64,000 nt of DNA from Alloscardovia omnicolens DSM 21503 (GTDB taxonomy: Bacteria > Actinomycetota > Actinomycetes > Actinomycetales > Bifidobacteriaceae): assembly GCF_000420505.1 (NCBI RefSeq), contig NZ_ATVB01000010.1, positions 1 to 64,000 of the forward strand, read 5' to 3'. Positions 16,708 to 25,666 of this stretch are shown piece after piece (position 1 is the stretch's first letter; every line of letters begins with the position of its first letter). The notes below the pieces were generated by a model. The model did not search any database. It saw only the letters and a program-made list of their open reading frames with translations, and had not been told where the DNA came from. A program made the translations under genes and the position numbers.

Positions 16708-17540
16708 TGAAAAATCCAAAAACAGCACGTACTATTGGTTCGGTTGTTCTTACCGTTCTCCTGTTCGTTGTGGCATTGATTACTATTGTTCCATTCTTGT
16801 GGATGTTTATTTCCTCATTCGCTCCCAATAGCGAAATTGTGAAAATTAACGGTGGCTTATTCCCAACGCCTTCTACTCTCGATAACTATGTGAGCATTCA
16901 AGAGAACTTTAACTTCTTGCGCTTGTTTGGTAATTCGGTTTTTGTGGCAACGGTAAAAACTGTCATTATTATTTATACATCTGCTTTGCTTGGCTTTGTT
17001 TTTGCAAAGATGCGCTTCTTCGGCAGAGATTTCCTCTTTGCTATTGTGATGAGTACCATGATGATTCCGTGGGCTGTGACCATTATTCCTCAGTATGAAA
17101 TGATGGTAAGTTTTGGCTGGTTAGACTCATATAAAGCGCTGATTATTCCTGGTTTAGTATCCGGGTTTGGTATTTTCTTATTCCGTCAGTCTATTTCAGG
17201 TATTTCAGATGAACTGATCGAAGCTGCACGCTTAGATGGAGCCAGTGATACACGTATTTTCCATAGCTTAATATTGCCGTTAAGCCATAATACTATTGCT
17301 GCTCTTGCTATTTTTACTTTCTTATGGAACTGGGAAGATTATCTGTGGCCATTCCTGATGATTACAGATGAAAGCAAGCAGTTATTGGCTGTAGGTTTGA
17401 AAGCTTTTAACGGTCAGTATGGTACGGATTACGGCGGATTATTTGCAGCAACATCCTTGGCAATTGTTCCAGTCATTATTGTTTATATGGTCTTCCAAAA
17501 GCAGTTTATCGCTGGCATTGCTACGGGAAGTTCTAAGTAA
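16704..17540 (+). CDS. Sugar ABC transporter permease (MalG-like)
   Basis: 278 residues with six hydrophobic segments and the EAA motif IEAARLDGASDTRIFHSLILPLSHNT. It pairs with the preceding permease. The ATG overlaps that gene's stop, indicating coupling. A terminator hairpin at 17559-17594 follows, so the downstream GH31 gene probably has its own promoter. Confidence 0.93.
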   Translation: MMKNPKTARTIGSVVLTVLLFVVALITIVPFLWMFISSFAPNSEIVKINGGLFPTPSTLDNYVSIQENFNFLRLFGNSVFVATVKTVIIIYTSALLGFVFAKMRFFGRDFLFAIVMSTMMIPWAVTIIPQYEMMVSFGWLDSYKALIIPGLVSGFGIFLFRQSISGISDELIEAARLDGASDTRIFHSLILPLSHNTIAALAIFTFLWNWEDYLWPFLMITDESKQLLAVGLKAFNGQYGTDYGGLFAATSLAIVPVIIVYMVFQKQFIAGIATGSSK

Positions 17541-17558
17541 ATCTTTCTAAGCATGTGC

Positions 17559-17599
17559 GGGCCGTTAGATAGTTCCAAGATAATCTAGCGGCCCTTATC
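17559..17599 (+). terminator. Terminator after importer genes
   Basis: gggccgttagat (17559-17570) pairs with atctagcggccc (17583-17594) with one G-U; the tail is ttatca. The GC-rich 12-bp stem right after the permease stop fits an intrinsic terminator. Confidence 0.75.
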
Positions 17600-17722
17600 A
17601 TGTTCGGCATATCGTCATGAAATGCAAACGTTGCCAGAAAATATCAGAAGTATACGGTCAAAATTTTCAAGTTATCTCTATATAAGAGTTACAATATAAG
17701 ATATAATATAACTAAGTAAAAA

Positions 17723-17736
17723 TGAAAACGTTATCA
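17723..17736. promoter_or_regulatory. Putative LacI-type operator before GH31 gene
   Basis: tgaaaacgttatca is palindromic apart from one base pair, with an AACGTT core. It lies in an AT-rich region with several -10-like boxes (tataat at about 17702-17707), 75 bases before the GH31 start. The sequence differs from the operator at 14216, so a different repressor or a global regulator may bind. Confidence 0.5.
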
Positions 17737-17810
17737 TCTTTCTCTTTATATCTCAACCAATAGTAAGAGAAGAGGCGCAGTTTTCACGCATACGAAGCGA
17801 AGGAGCTAAT

Positions 17811-20330
17811 ATGACAGCCCAAGGAAATGGTGCTTTTGCTGAATTTGAAAAGATGTGCAATCCTGTAATGGATAGCCAGCGCGTTATTGCTGGCGATAAG
17901 TGGCGCATCGGTGTTATAACAAATTCTCTGCTACGTTTTGAGTGGTCGGAATCTGGTGTTTTTGAAGATAAGCCAACGCAGGTTGTGGTCAATCGTAATA
18001 TTGACGATGATGTAACCATTAACGTAACCGAGCGCGACGGCTTGCTTATTATTGACACAGGCGAGTTATATGTAACCTACAATAAGCAGCCTTTCAGCAA
18101 AGAGGGCTTAAGCGTTGTTGTAAAGCACTTAACCACCTCCCAGTTCAACACCTGGCATTATGGTGATGACACTCCAGGAAATTTGCGCGGAACTACACGA
18201 ACTTTGGATACGATTAATGGTCGTACCGAGCTTGAAGAAGGTATTTTATCTATTGATGGTTGGGCAATCCTAGATGATTCTCACTCGAATGTTGTGTCCT
18301 ATGAGGGAGCTTCTCCAAAAGCGGCTTTCGGTGAAGACAATATTAATGCCGGCGGATGGCGTATTTCCTCGCGAGATCATGAAGAAACAGATTTTTACTT
18401 CCTTGGTTATGCGCATAACTACAAGCAGGCTATGCGTGACTTCTTTAAGCTAACCGGTCCTCAGCCTTTGCTGCCACGATGGTCTTTGGGTAACTGGTGG
18501 AGCCGTTATTTTGCTTACAAGCAGGATGAATACTTGCAACTGCATGACCGCTTTAAGAAGGAAGGTATTCCTTTTACCACAGCCGTTATTGATATGGATT
18601 GGCATATTACCGATATTGAGGAAAAGTACGGTTACGGTTGGACTGGGTACACATGGAATACTGAGCTGTTCCCAGATCATGTGCAGCTGCTTTCTGATTT
18701 AGCAGACCGCGGTTTGAAGACCACGCTGAACGTACATCCTCGTGACGGTGTGCGCGGTTACGAGAAGCCATATAAAGAGCTTGCTCAGAAGGTGGGAATT
18801 GATCCGGCAACTGATGAAGCTGTGGAGTTTGATCCAACGAATCCTGCATTTGTGGATGGGTACTTCGATATGCATCACGAGTTGGAAGATGAAGGCGTTG
18901 ACTTCTGGTGGCTGGATTGGCAGCAGGGTGGCGTAACTCGTCAGCCTGGTTTGGATCCTTTGTGGCTACTGAACCACGTGCATTATATTGACTCCGCACG
19001 CAATGGCAAGTGGCCTTTGACCTTCTCGCGTTACGCAGGACCTGGCTCGCATCGTTACCCAGTAGGATTCTCGGGCGATTCTATTGTGTCTTGGGAATCC
19101 TTGCAATTCCAGCCTGAGTTTACTGCTCGCGCATCGAATATTGGTTTTGGCTGGTGGAGCCACGATATTGGCGGCCATATGATGGGCTACCGCGATGATG
19201 AGCTCGAAGTGCGCTGGTATCAGTATGGAGCATTCAGTCCAATTAATCGCTTGCATTCGAGTAACTCGCCATTTACAAGCAAAGAGCCATGGAATTTCCG
19301 ACCAGAAGTACGTTCGGCTATGGTGGAAGCCCTCCAGTTGCGTCACCGTTTCATTCCATACCTCTACACGATGAATTATCGTGCTCATAACGAGGGCGAA
19401 CCACTGGTGCAGCCAATGTATTGGAGTGACCCAGAAAACGAAGCGGCATATAGAGTGCCACAGGAATTCTGGTTTGGTACCCAGCTGGTTATGGCTCCAA
19501 TTACCACACCATCAGATAAGAACGTTGCGCGTGCGAAAGCAGATGTGTGGCTTCCAGCTGGCGAATGGTTCGACTTCTTCTCAGGACGCCGCTACGTTGC
19601 AGGGAGCAATGGACGTTCATTAGAAGCATGGAGAAAGCTGGATCGTCAGCCAGTATTTGCCCGTTCTGGTGCAATCGTGCCACTGGCGCAGTTGGGTGAG
19701 GGTGAGGCGATAAACTCGGTGGCTAACCCGCAAGCTCTGGAGGTGGTGCTCTTCCCGGCAACCGATGGTGCTACCAATGAGTTCACTCTGGTCGAAGATA
19801 ATGGTCAGTTTAACGATGCTCGCCAGGGCAAGAACGCACGCACACGTTTCACGTGGAACGGCTCTGCTCTTACCATTAGCGCGGTAGAAGGAGATGCTGA
19901 AGCTGTGCCAGCACAGCGCACATGGACTCTTACTGTGCGCGGTGTAGACGATTTGGGTGAAGCTGCTTTGAGTGGTGCTCGCGTGGTTGCCTACAACTAC
20001 GATGCAGAAGATATGAGTGCTAGCTATGTGCTCGAAGCTGTTGCAACCGACACAGACGTGCATGTTGAGATTGCTGGCGTAAAACCTGCTGAAAATCCTG
20101 TGGCAGAAGACACACGTAAGATGCTTCTGGGCACTCAGATTGCCTACAATATGAAGGATGCTGTGTATCAGGTGGCTTTGAGTGGCGATATTGCAGAGCT
20201 GGCTGCTATTGGAGCTAAGCGTTTCGATTATGAATACGGTCTGCACGGCAATAGTCAAGAACATAGCGTGGGCTTGCGCATTCCATCTGCTATTGAGTCG
20301 GCAGTCAAGGAAATTATGTTGCGCTCTTAA
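17811..20330 (+). CDS. GH31-family alpha-glycosidase
   Basis: 839 residues, intracellular (no signal peptide). The catalytic barrel starts near residue 220 (PRWSLGNWWSRYFAYKQDEYLQL, VIDMDWHI). The nucleophile is Asp369 in FWWLDWQQG and the acid/base Asp423 in VGFSGDS, by family alignment; GFGWWSHDIGGH follows. The usual alpha-glucosidase motif is WxDMNE, so LDWQQG marks a different GH31 subgroup and the specificity (alpha-glucosidase, xylosidase or other) is open. It likely hydrolyses sugars brought in by the upstream importer. Confidence 0.9.
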   Translation: MTAQGNGAFAEFEKMCNPVMDSQRVIAGDKWRIGVITNSLLRFEWSESGVFEDKPTQVVVNRNIDDDVTINVTERDGLLIIDTGELYVTYNKQPFSKEGLSVVVKHLTTSQFNTWHYGDDTPGNLRGTTRTLDTINGRTELEEGILSIDGWAILDDSHSNVVSYEGASPKAAFGEDNINAGGWRISSRDHEETDFYFLGYAHNYKQAMRDFFKLTGPQPLLPRWSLGNWWSRYFAYKQDEYLQLHDRFKKEGIPFTTAVIDMDWHITDIEEKYGYGWTGYTWNTELFPDHVQLLSDLADRGLKTTLNVHPRDGVRGYEKPYKELAQKVGIDPATDEAVEFDPTNPAFVDGYFDMHHELEDEGVDFWWLDWQQGGVTRQPGLDPLWLLNHVHYIDSARNGKWPLTFSRYAGPGSHRYPVGFSGDSIVSWESLQFQPEFTARASNIGFGWWSHDIGGHMMGYRDDELEVRWYQYGAFSPINRLHSSNSPFTSKEPWNFRPEVRSAMVEALQLRHRFIPYLYTMNYRAHNEGEPLVQPMYWSDPENEAAYRVPQEFWFGTQLVMAPITTPSDKNVARAKADVWLPAGEWFDFFSGRRYVAGSNGRSLEAWRKLDRQPVFARSGAIVPLAQLGEGEAINSVANPQALEVVLFPATDGATNEFTLVEDNGQFNDARQGKNARTRFTWNGSALTISAVEGDAEAVPAQRTWTLTVRGVDDLGEAALSGARVVAYNYDAEDMSASYVLEAVATDTDVHVEIAGVKPAENPVAEDTRKMLLGTQIAYNMKDAVYQVALSGDIAELAAIGAKRFDYEYGLHGNSQEHSVGLRIPSAIESAVKEIMLRS

Positions 20331-20348
20331 AATCTAAAACGCAATAAT

Positions 20349-20388
20349 GGCGGTGGGCGATATCATATATCTCCGCCGCCTTTGTTGT
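20349..20388 (+). terminator. Terminator after GH31 gene
   Basis: ggcggtgggcgatat (20349-20363) pairs with atatctccgccgcc (20367-20380), with a one-base bulge, and is followed by tttgttg. Confidence 0.75.
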
Positions 20389-20430
20389 ATGCTAATCAAG
20401 AGGTCTACATAAAAAGTAAAGGATAACGCA

Positions 20431-20820
20431 ATGGCTATTGAAGAAGTGGCAACCAGCAACGCTCCTCAAGCTTTGGGAGCATACAGTCAAGCAGTAAAAG
20501 CAAACGGATTCGTCTTCGTATCCGGTCAGCTCGGCATCGATCCAGAAACTGGCGAACTGGCAGGTTCAACCCCTGCTATTCAAACGCATCAAGCGATGAA
20601 AAATATCGAAGCTATCCTCAAAGAAGCAGGAAGCGGTCTCGATAAAATCGTGCGCGCAACAATTTATATGCAAAACGCTGCAGATTTCGCGCAAATCAAC
20701 GACGTATATGCCAAGTATGTGGAGGGTGCAGTGAAACCTGCTCGCGTAGCTTTTGGCTCCAATGTTATTCCTAAGCCAGGCGCTGTTGTGGAGATTGATG
20801 CTATTGCTGTGCAAGAGTAA
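20431..20820 (+). CDS. RidA-family enamine/imine deaminase
   Basis: 129 residues, full length for the Rid family. Motifs: APQALGAYSQAVKANGFVFVSGQLGIDPETG, the conserved Arg in VKPARVAFG (substrate carboxylate) and VVEIDAIA at the C-terminus. Members hydrolyse reactive 2-aminoacrylate-type enamines formed by PLP enzymes, as homotrimers in the cytoplasm. It is monocistronic, before argS. Confidence 0.93.
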   Translation: MAIEEVATSNAPQALGAYSQAVKANGFVFVSGQLGIDPETGELAGSTPAIQTHQAMKNIEAILKEAGSGLDKIVRATIYMQNAADFAQINDVYAKYVEGAVKPARVAFGSNVIPKPGAVVEIDAIAVQE

Positions 20821-20936
20821 GTAAGTGTTAATGCAGTGCTAACAGAACTGAACGCCCTATCTCAAGCTGAGCGGTAAGCCGCGCGCCACCCCGTGCAACG
20901 GCTCGTGTGTAGGGCGCAACTATTAAACTAGCGCTC

Positions 20937-22709
20937 ATGAGTCCAGAAGCACTTGCACAGTTAATTTATGACATCGCCACCGCTCTTGTAGATACGGGTA
21001 AAGCAGGCGATTTACAGATTGAACAGATTCCTGCCGTAGAAAAGCTCGCCGTTATGCGTCCAAAGGATCGCGCTCACGGTGACTGGTCTACCAATATTGC
21101 CATGCAGTTGGCTAAGAAAGCGGGTATGGCGCCGCGCGACTTCGCTACGCTTTTTGCTGCCGAGCTTGAGAAGGCTGACGGTATTAAAAGCGTTGATATT
21201 GCAGGCCCTGGTTTTATTAATATTGTTCTTGATTCAGCCTCCGCTGCGGCTATCGTTGACACTGTTTTGGAAGAGAAAAGCGCTTTCGGAACAAATACGC
21301 ATTTAAGCGGACAAACATTGAATTTGGAGTTTGTATCGGCTAATCCAACTGGTCCTATTCATATTGGTGGTACCCGTTGGGCTGCTGTGGGCGATTCCAT
21401 GGCGCGCGTATTGGAAGCTAATGGTTCCAAAATTGTGCGCGAATATTACTTCAACGATCATGGAACACAGATTGATCGTTTTGCTAAGTCTCTCGTGGCT
21501 GCAGCGCATGGCGAAGAAACGCCAGAAGATGGCTATAAAGGCGCTTATATTGACGATATTGCCGCTCGCGTTGTGGAGCAGGGTAAAGCTGAGGGAGTGG
21601 ATGTTCTTGCTCTGCCTCGCATCACTGGTGAAGATGGCGCTGAAGGCAATTCCGAGCAGCGCGAAGAATTCCGCAAGCGTGCAGTGCCAATGATGTTCGA
21701 CGAGATTAAGCAGTCCATGAAGGACTTCCGCGTGAACTTCGACGTGTACTTCCACGAGAATGCTGTGTATGAATCTGGTGAAGTAGACCGCGCAATTGCT
21801 CAGCTGCGCGCTCAGGGAGATATTTTCGAAAAAGATGGCGCAACCTGGTTTGAATCTACTAAGTATGGTGACGATAAAGACCGCGTTATCATTAAGTCTG
21901 ACGGTAATGCCGCCTATATTGCTGGCGATATTGCTTACTATATGAACAAGCGTCACCGCGCTCAAGATCCTGCAGATGTGGCTATTTACATGCTGGGTGC
22001 AGACCATCACGGTTATATTGGTCGCATGATGGCTGTATGTGCTGCTTTTGGCGATACGCCACATAAGAATATGCAAATCTTGATTGGTCAGCTCGTTAAC
22101 GTTATGAAAGACGGCGAAGCAGTTAAGATGAGTAAGCGCGCTGGAAACGTTATTACTATCGATGATCTTGTTGATGCTGTGGGAGTGGATGCTGCCCGTT
22201 ACTCGTTGGCACGCACCTCATACAACCAGAACCTCGACATTGATTTAGGTTTGTTGGCTTCTCATACCAACGATAATCCTGTGTATTACGTGCAATATGC
22301 TTTCGCGCGTTCTAAGAACGTGGATCGCAATGCGGTTGCAGCAGGAATTTCATATGATGGTGCGGACTTGAGCTTGCTCGATACCGAAGCAGATTCTGAA
22401 TTATTAGCTGAACTTGCTTTGTATCCATCTGTGGTAGCAACTGCTGGTGATTTGCGTGAACCCCACCGTTTGGCACACTATGCTGAGGAATTGGCTGGAA
22501 AGTATCACAAGTGGTATGCCGCTGAGCGTGTTGTTCCTATGGAACTAACCGGCGCAGAAGCCGCACGCGACAATGCTGAAGCCATACGCATTGCGAAGAA
22601 TCCTGAGCCAGCTCGCGCAGCAGCTCGTTTGAAGCTCAACGACGCTGCTGGTCAGATTTTGGCGAATGCTTTAGGTTTGCTTGGTGTTTCGGCTCCGGAG
22701 AAAATGTAG
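20937..22709 (+). CDS. argS: Arginyl-tRNA synthetase
   Basis: 590 residues, class I synthetase. The HIGH motif appears as PTGPIHIGGTRW and the KMSKS loop as VKMSKRAGN. The N-terminal Add1 domain and the C-terminal DALR anticodon-binding domain (YVQYAFARSKN onward) are present. No SD precedes the ATG; a -10-like TAAACT at 20924-20929 lies seven bases before it, suggesting a leaderless message. lysA follows, as in many actinobacteria. Confidence 0.97.
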   Translation: MSPEALAQLIYDIATALVDTGKAGDLQIEQIPAVEKLAVMRPKDRAHGDWSTNIAMQLAKKAGMAPRDFATLFAAELEKADGIKSVDIAGPGFINIVLDSASAAAIVDTVLEEKSAFGTNTHLSGQTLNLEFVSANPTGPIHIGGTRWAAVGDSMARVLEANGSKIVREYYFNDHGTQIDRFAKSLVAAAHGEETPEDGYKGAYIDDIAARVVEQGKAEGVDVLALPRITGEDGAEGNSEQREEFRKRAVPMMFDEIKQSMKDFRVNFDVYFHENAVYESGEVDRAIAQLRAQGDIFEKDGATWFESTKYGDDKDRVIIKSDGNAAYIAGDIAYYMNKRHRAQDPADVAIYMLGADHHGYIGRMMAVCAAFGDTPHKNMQILIGQLVNVMKDGEAVKMSKRAGNVITIDDLVDAVGVDAARYSLARTSYNQNLDIDLGLLASHTNDNPVYYVQYAFARSKNVDRNAVAAGISYDGADLSLLDTEADSELLAELALYPSVVATAGDLREPHRLAHYAEELAGKYHKWYAAERVVPMELTGAEAARDNAEAIRIAKNPEPARAAARLKLNDAAGQILANALGLLGVSAPEKM

Positions 22710-22731
22710 AGCTCGCATGGTTTAGCTTAAG

Positions 22732-22779
22732 TTTCCGCGTATGTTTTCGTGTAAGTTTTCGCGTGGTTTTTCACGTAAG
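22732..22779. repeat. Four degenerate 12-bp tandem repeats
   Basis: Four consecutive 12-base units (tttccgcgtatg, ttttcgtgtaag, ttttcgcgtggt, ttttcacgtaag) lie just after argS. They share a ttttcgcgt core. No role can be assigned. Confidence 0.7.
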
Positions 22780-22792
22780 CTGTGAAAAGTAG

Positions 22793-22820
22793 GGCGTTGG
22801 CAGTCAGCCAGCGCCTTTAC
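22793..22820 (+). terminator. Terminator-like hairpin between argS and lysA
   Basis: ggcgttggc (22793-22801) pairs with gccagcgcc (22807-22815) with one G-U, followed by tttac. Confidence 0.65.
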
Positions 22821-22871
22821 TATATGTACTAGAACAATAAGCAAGACGACAAGCAAGAGAAAGATGCGCGC

Positions 22872-24284
22872 ATGACAACACCAGACATTACCCGAATTTG
22901 GCCAAGTGGTGTACACATCAATGAACACACGGGTGCATGGGAAGACCGCGGCGAAAGTTTTGAACAGCTCGCTACCACTTATGGCACGCCACTGTATGTG
23001 ATGGATACTACTGATGTTGCCGATCGTGCTCGCTATTTTGTTAATACTGTGCGTGAGGCTTTTGCTAATACCACCTCTCATGTGAGCTTTGCTGGTAAAG
23101 CTTTTCTGAGCAAAGAAATTGCTCGCATTGTTACCGATGAAGGCATGTATGTAGATACCTGTACATGGGGTGAAATGAAGATTGCTCTGGCTGCGGGTGT
23201 GCCAGGTCGTCGTTTAGTTTTGCACGGTAACAATAAAAGCGATGACGAAATTCGTTTAGCTATTGAGAACGATTTCGACAAGATTGTGATTGATGAGCCG
23301 CATGAAGCGCAACGCATCGCCCGTATTGCCTGTGAAGTAGGCAAGCGCGCTCGCGTTATGGTGCGTGTGACCGTAGGTGTGCATGCTGGAGGTCATGAAT
23401 ATATTTCGACTGCTCATGAAGATCAGAAATTCGGTATTGCTTTGCTTCCTGCTGACCATAGCGACGTGAGCGATGTGCAGTCAGTGGAATTCTTTGATCA
23501 GGTTGCTCATGGTCCAGCTGTAGCTGCAATGCACGATGTTTTAGATATGCAGGATGATTTGGAACTTGTGGGTATTCATTCACATATTGGGTCTCAAATT
23601 CACGATGCTGATGCTTTTATTGCCGCAGCTGAGCGTGTGATGGTATTGCGTCGCGCATTTTACGCTACAGATGGCTATGTTGCTCCTGAAATTGATTTGG
23701 GTGGCGGTTATTCTGTTGCCTATGTTGATGGCGATGCGTCTATGGATGTTGACGTAACGATGAAGCGTATTGCCGCTGCTTTGCAAGATGATTCATCGCG
23801 AGCAGGACTGCCATTACCAACGGTGAGCTTTGAGCCGGGACGTTGGATTGTGGCTCCTGCTGGCTACACCATTTACCGTGTGGGCACGGTAAAGACTGTG
23901 CAATTAGAAGGCGGAGCTTCCCGTGTATATGTGAGCGTTGATGGCGGTATGAGCGACAATATTCGTCCAGCATTATATGGTTCACAATATACCGCAACTA
24001 TTACTAACCGCGCACCTGCAACAACGGATACGATTCAAGCTCGTATTGTGGGTTCGCACTGCGAATCAGGCGATATTGTGGTGCATGATGTGAAGCTTCC
24101 AGCAGATGTGCAACGCGGTGATTTGCTTGCTGTGCCAGTAACCGGCGCTTATGGTCGTACCATGGCAAGTAACTATAATCAGATTTTGCGCCCAGCAGTG
24201 GTAGCTGTGAACGAAGAAGGCTCGCATATTATGATGCGTCGCGAAACTGTAGACGATTTACTGTCTTTGGATGTGAGTGAGTAA
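22872..24284 (+). CDS. lysA: Diaminopimelate decarboxylase
   Basis: 470 residues, PLP-dependent fold-III enzyme making L-lysine from meso-diaminopimelate. The PLP lysine is Lys76 in SFAGKAF; GIHSHIGSQ, EIDLGGGYSVAY, SFEPGRW and the C-terminal active-site segment GSHCESGD are all present, the last with the catalytic Cys donated to the partner subunit. SD gagaaaga precedes ATG 22872. A 12-bp terminator follows. Confidence 0.96.
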   Translation: MTTPDITRIWPSGVHINEHTGAWEDRGESFEQLATTYGTPLYVMDTTDVADRARYFVNTVREAFANTTSHVSFAGKAFLSKEIARIVTDEGMYVDTCTWGEMKIALAAGVPGRRLVLHGNNKSDDEIRLAIENDFDKIVIDEPHEAQRIARIACEVGKRARVMVRVTVGVHAGGHEYISTAHEDQKFGIALLPADHSDVSDVQSVEFFDQVAHGPAVAAMHDVLDMQDDLELVGIHSHIGSQIHDADAFIAAAERVMVLRRAFYATDGYVAPEIDLGGGYSVAYVDGDASMDVDVTMKRIAAALQDDSSRAGLPLPTVSFEPGRWIVAPAGYTIYRVGTVKTVQLEGGASRVYVSVDGGMSDNIRPALYGSQYTATITNRAPATTDTIQARIVGSHCESGDIVVHDVKLPADVQRGDLLAVPVTGAYGRTMASNYNQILRPAVVAVNEEGSHIMMRRETVDDLLSLDVSE

Positions 24285-24294
24285 ATTCTGATTC

Positions 24295-24350
24295 AAGCGG
24301 TCAGCTTTCCTGTGCTCAATATGGTAGGAGAGAGCTGACCGCTTTGTTGT
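24295..24350 (+). terminator. Terminator after lysA
   Basis: aagcggtcagct (24295-24306) and agctgaccgctt (24333-24344) form a perfect 12-bp stem followed by tgttgt. Confidence 0.8.
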
Positions 24351-24415
24351 GACTACTGCGCGTTCAATAAGTCAACATGAGGAACAGCTACGTGCCTCCT
24401 AAGAAGCGCGAATAA

Positions 24416-24444
24416 TTGACTCAAATCTACCGGCTTTGTATACT
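24416..24444 (+). promoter_or_regulatory. Strong promoter of the NMT1-type lipoprotein operon
   Basis: TTGACT (24416-24421), a 17-base spacer and TATACT (24439-24444) are close to the sigma-70 consensus. Transcription should start near 24451, leaving a leader of about 115 bases. Confidence 0.78.
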
Positions 24445-24450
24445 AATTCA

Positions 24451-24565
24451 GGAAAATTTAATGCCGTACAGTTTATACCTTTCACAATTTCTGGTGAATT
24501 GTACGGGCTTGAGTGCCGTGCTACTCAAGCAAGAACTGGCAAGAAATTGTGGAGAGAAAAGGTTC
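24451..24565 (+). promoter_or_regulatory. Structured mRNA leader, possible cis-regulator
   Basis: The leader holds nested pairings: gccgtac (24463-24469) with gtacgggc (24501-24508, one bulge), enclosing acaatt/aattgt (24484-24489 and 24497-24502), then a second hairpin cttgagt (24508-24514)/actcaag (24523-24529) with loop gccgtgct. The loop repeats the 5' strand of the first stem (gccgt[a/g]c), so the two folds could compete. It matches no riboswitch I recognise; TPP-box elements were looked for and not found. The second hairpin also resembles an HspR HAIR site with an 8-base spacer. Confidence 0.5.
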
Positions 24566-25666
24566 ATGATGCCACGAACGTCTATTCATCGTATTGTATC
24601 TGTATGCATTAGCTCTGTAACTGCTGTAGCTCTAGCCGCTTCTTTAGCAAGTTGCTCAGCATCTTCTCAAGAAAAATCACAGAATAATCTCAAAACGGTA
24701 TCTTTCATGCTCAGCTGGGCTCCTGATACCAATCATATTGGCGCTTACGTTGCTGCTCAGCGCGGCTATTTTAAGCAAGAAGGATTAAACGTCGATATTG
24801 TTGCTACCTCTCAGGCAGGCGCTGAACAGTCGGTATCAACGGGAGCCGCAAATTTCGCGTTATCTAATACCTTTAACGTGGGAGTTGCCAATATTAAAAA
24901 AGCAGGTCTGAAGGTTATTGCTCAGATCCAGCAGCGCACTTCTGCTATTTGGTGTTCTTTGAAATCGAATAAAGATATTACTCGTCCGCGCGATTTCGAT
25001 GGTAAAACTTTTGCTACTTTTGGCGCGAACGAATCTGATGCCGTTATTCGCCGTATGATTCAGACCGATGGCGGCGAAGGTAAGTTCGATAAAGTTACTG
25101 TGGGCACGTCAACTTTCCAAACCTTAAGCTCGGGCAAGGCTGATTTTGGTGGTTTCTATAGCACTTGGGAAGGCGTGCAAGCTGAGATGTATGGCCCTCA
25201 ACTCAATTGCTGGACTGAACCAGATTATGGTGTTCCGGGTAATGCGGATGAAATTGGTGTTATTACTTCTGAGAAGATGATTTCTAGCGACATGAAGACC
25301 GTAGAAGGCTTTACCCGCGCTATTCAAAAGGGTTACACATGGGCATATCTGCACCCAGATGAGGCTGCCCAGATTCTTGTAGATGGAGCTAAGGGTGCAA
25401 AGCTCGACCCGAAGTTCGTGAAGCGTTCTATGCAGGTTATTGTTGACGGAAATTACTGGGGTAAGCACGATGATGTGAAGTCAGGTGCTTTTACCATCGG
25501 TACTATGGATCCTGATGATGCGCAGAAGTACTTTGACTTCGTAGCAGATGCTGGCGCGTATACGGATGCAAATAATCAGACAGTAACCACTGCTCCTCAA
25601 GCAACTCAACAGATTGATAAGAGTTTCCTCGTGTCTGGAAACGATATTGTGAAAGCTATTCAATAA
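24566..25666 (+). CDS. NMT1/THI5-like ABC substrate-binding lipoprotein
   Basis: 366 residues from the ATG at 24566 (SD ggagagaaaagg). Lipobox LASC puts the lipidated Cys at residue 30. The mature domain reads VSFMLSWAPDTNHIGAYVAAQRGYFKQEGLNVDIV, the start of the NMT1/THI5-like family that binds thiamine-pyrimidine precursors, riboflavin or related compounds; GNADEIGVITSEKM is another family segment. An in-frame start at 24416 falls on the promoter and is rejected. No permease or ATPase is adjacent. The next gene, a nucleoside hydrolase, starts directly after its stop, which hints at a nucleoside-like ligand. Confidence 0.83.
   Translation: MMPRTSIHRIVSVCISSVTAVALAASLASCSASSQEKSQNNLKTVSFMLSWAPDTNHIGAYVAAQRGYFKQEGLNVDIVATSQAGAEQSVSTGAANFALSNTFNVGVANIKKAGLKVIAQIQQRTSAIWCSLKSNKDITRPRDFDGKTFATFGANESDAVIRRMIQTDGGEGKFDKVTVGTSTFQTLSSGKADFGGFYSTWEGVQAEMYGPQLNCWTEPDYGVPGNADEIGVITSEKMISSDMKTVEGFTRAIQKGYTWAYLHPDEAAQILVDGAKGAKLDPKFVKRSMQVIVDGNYWGKHDDVKSGAFTIGTMDPDDAQKYFDFVADAGAYTDANNQTVTTAPQATQQIDKSFLVSGNDIVKAIQ

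Noticed and set aside
22732-22779. CRISPR array
   Set aside because: Units are contiguous 12-mers without spacers, and no cas gene is present in the window.
24285-24565. TPP riboswitch before the NMT1-like gene
   Set aside because: The conserved CUGAGA and pyrophosphate-sensor segments were not found.
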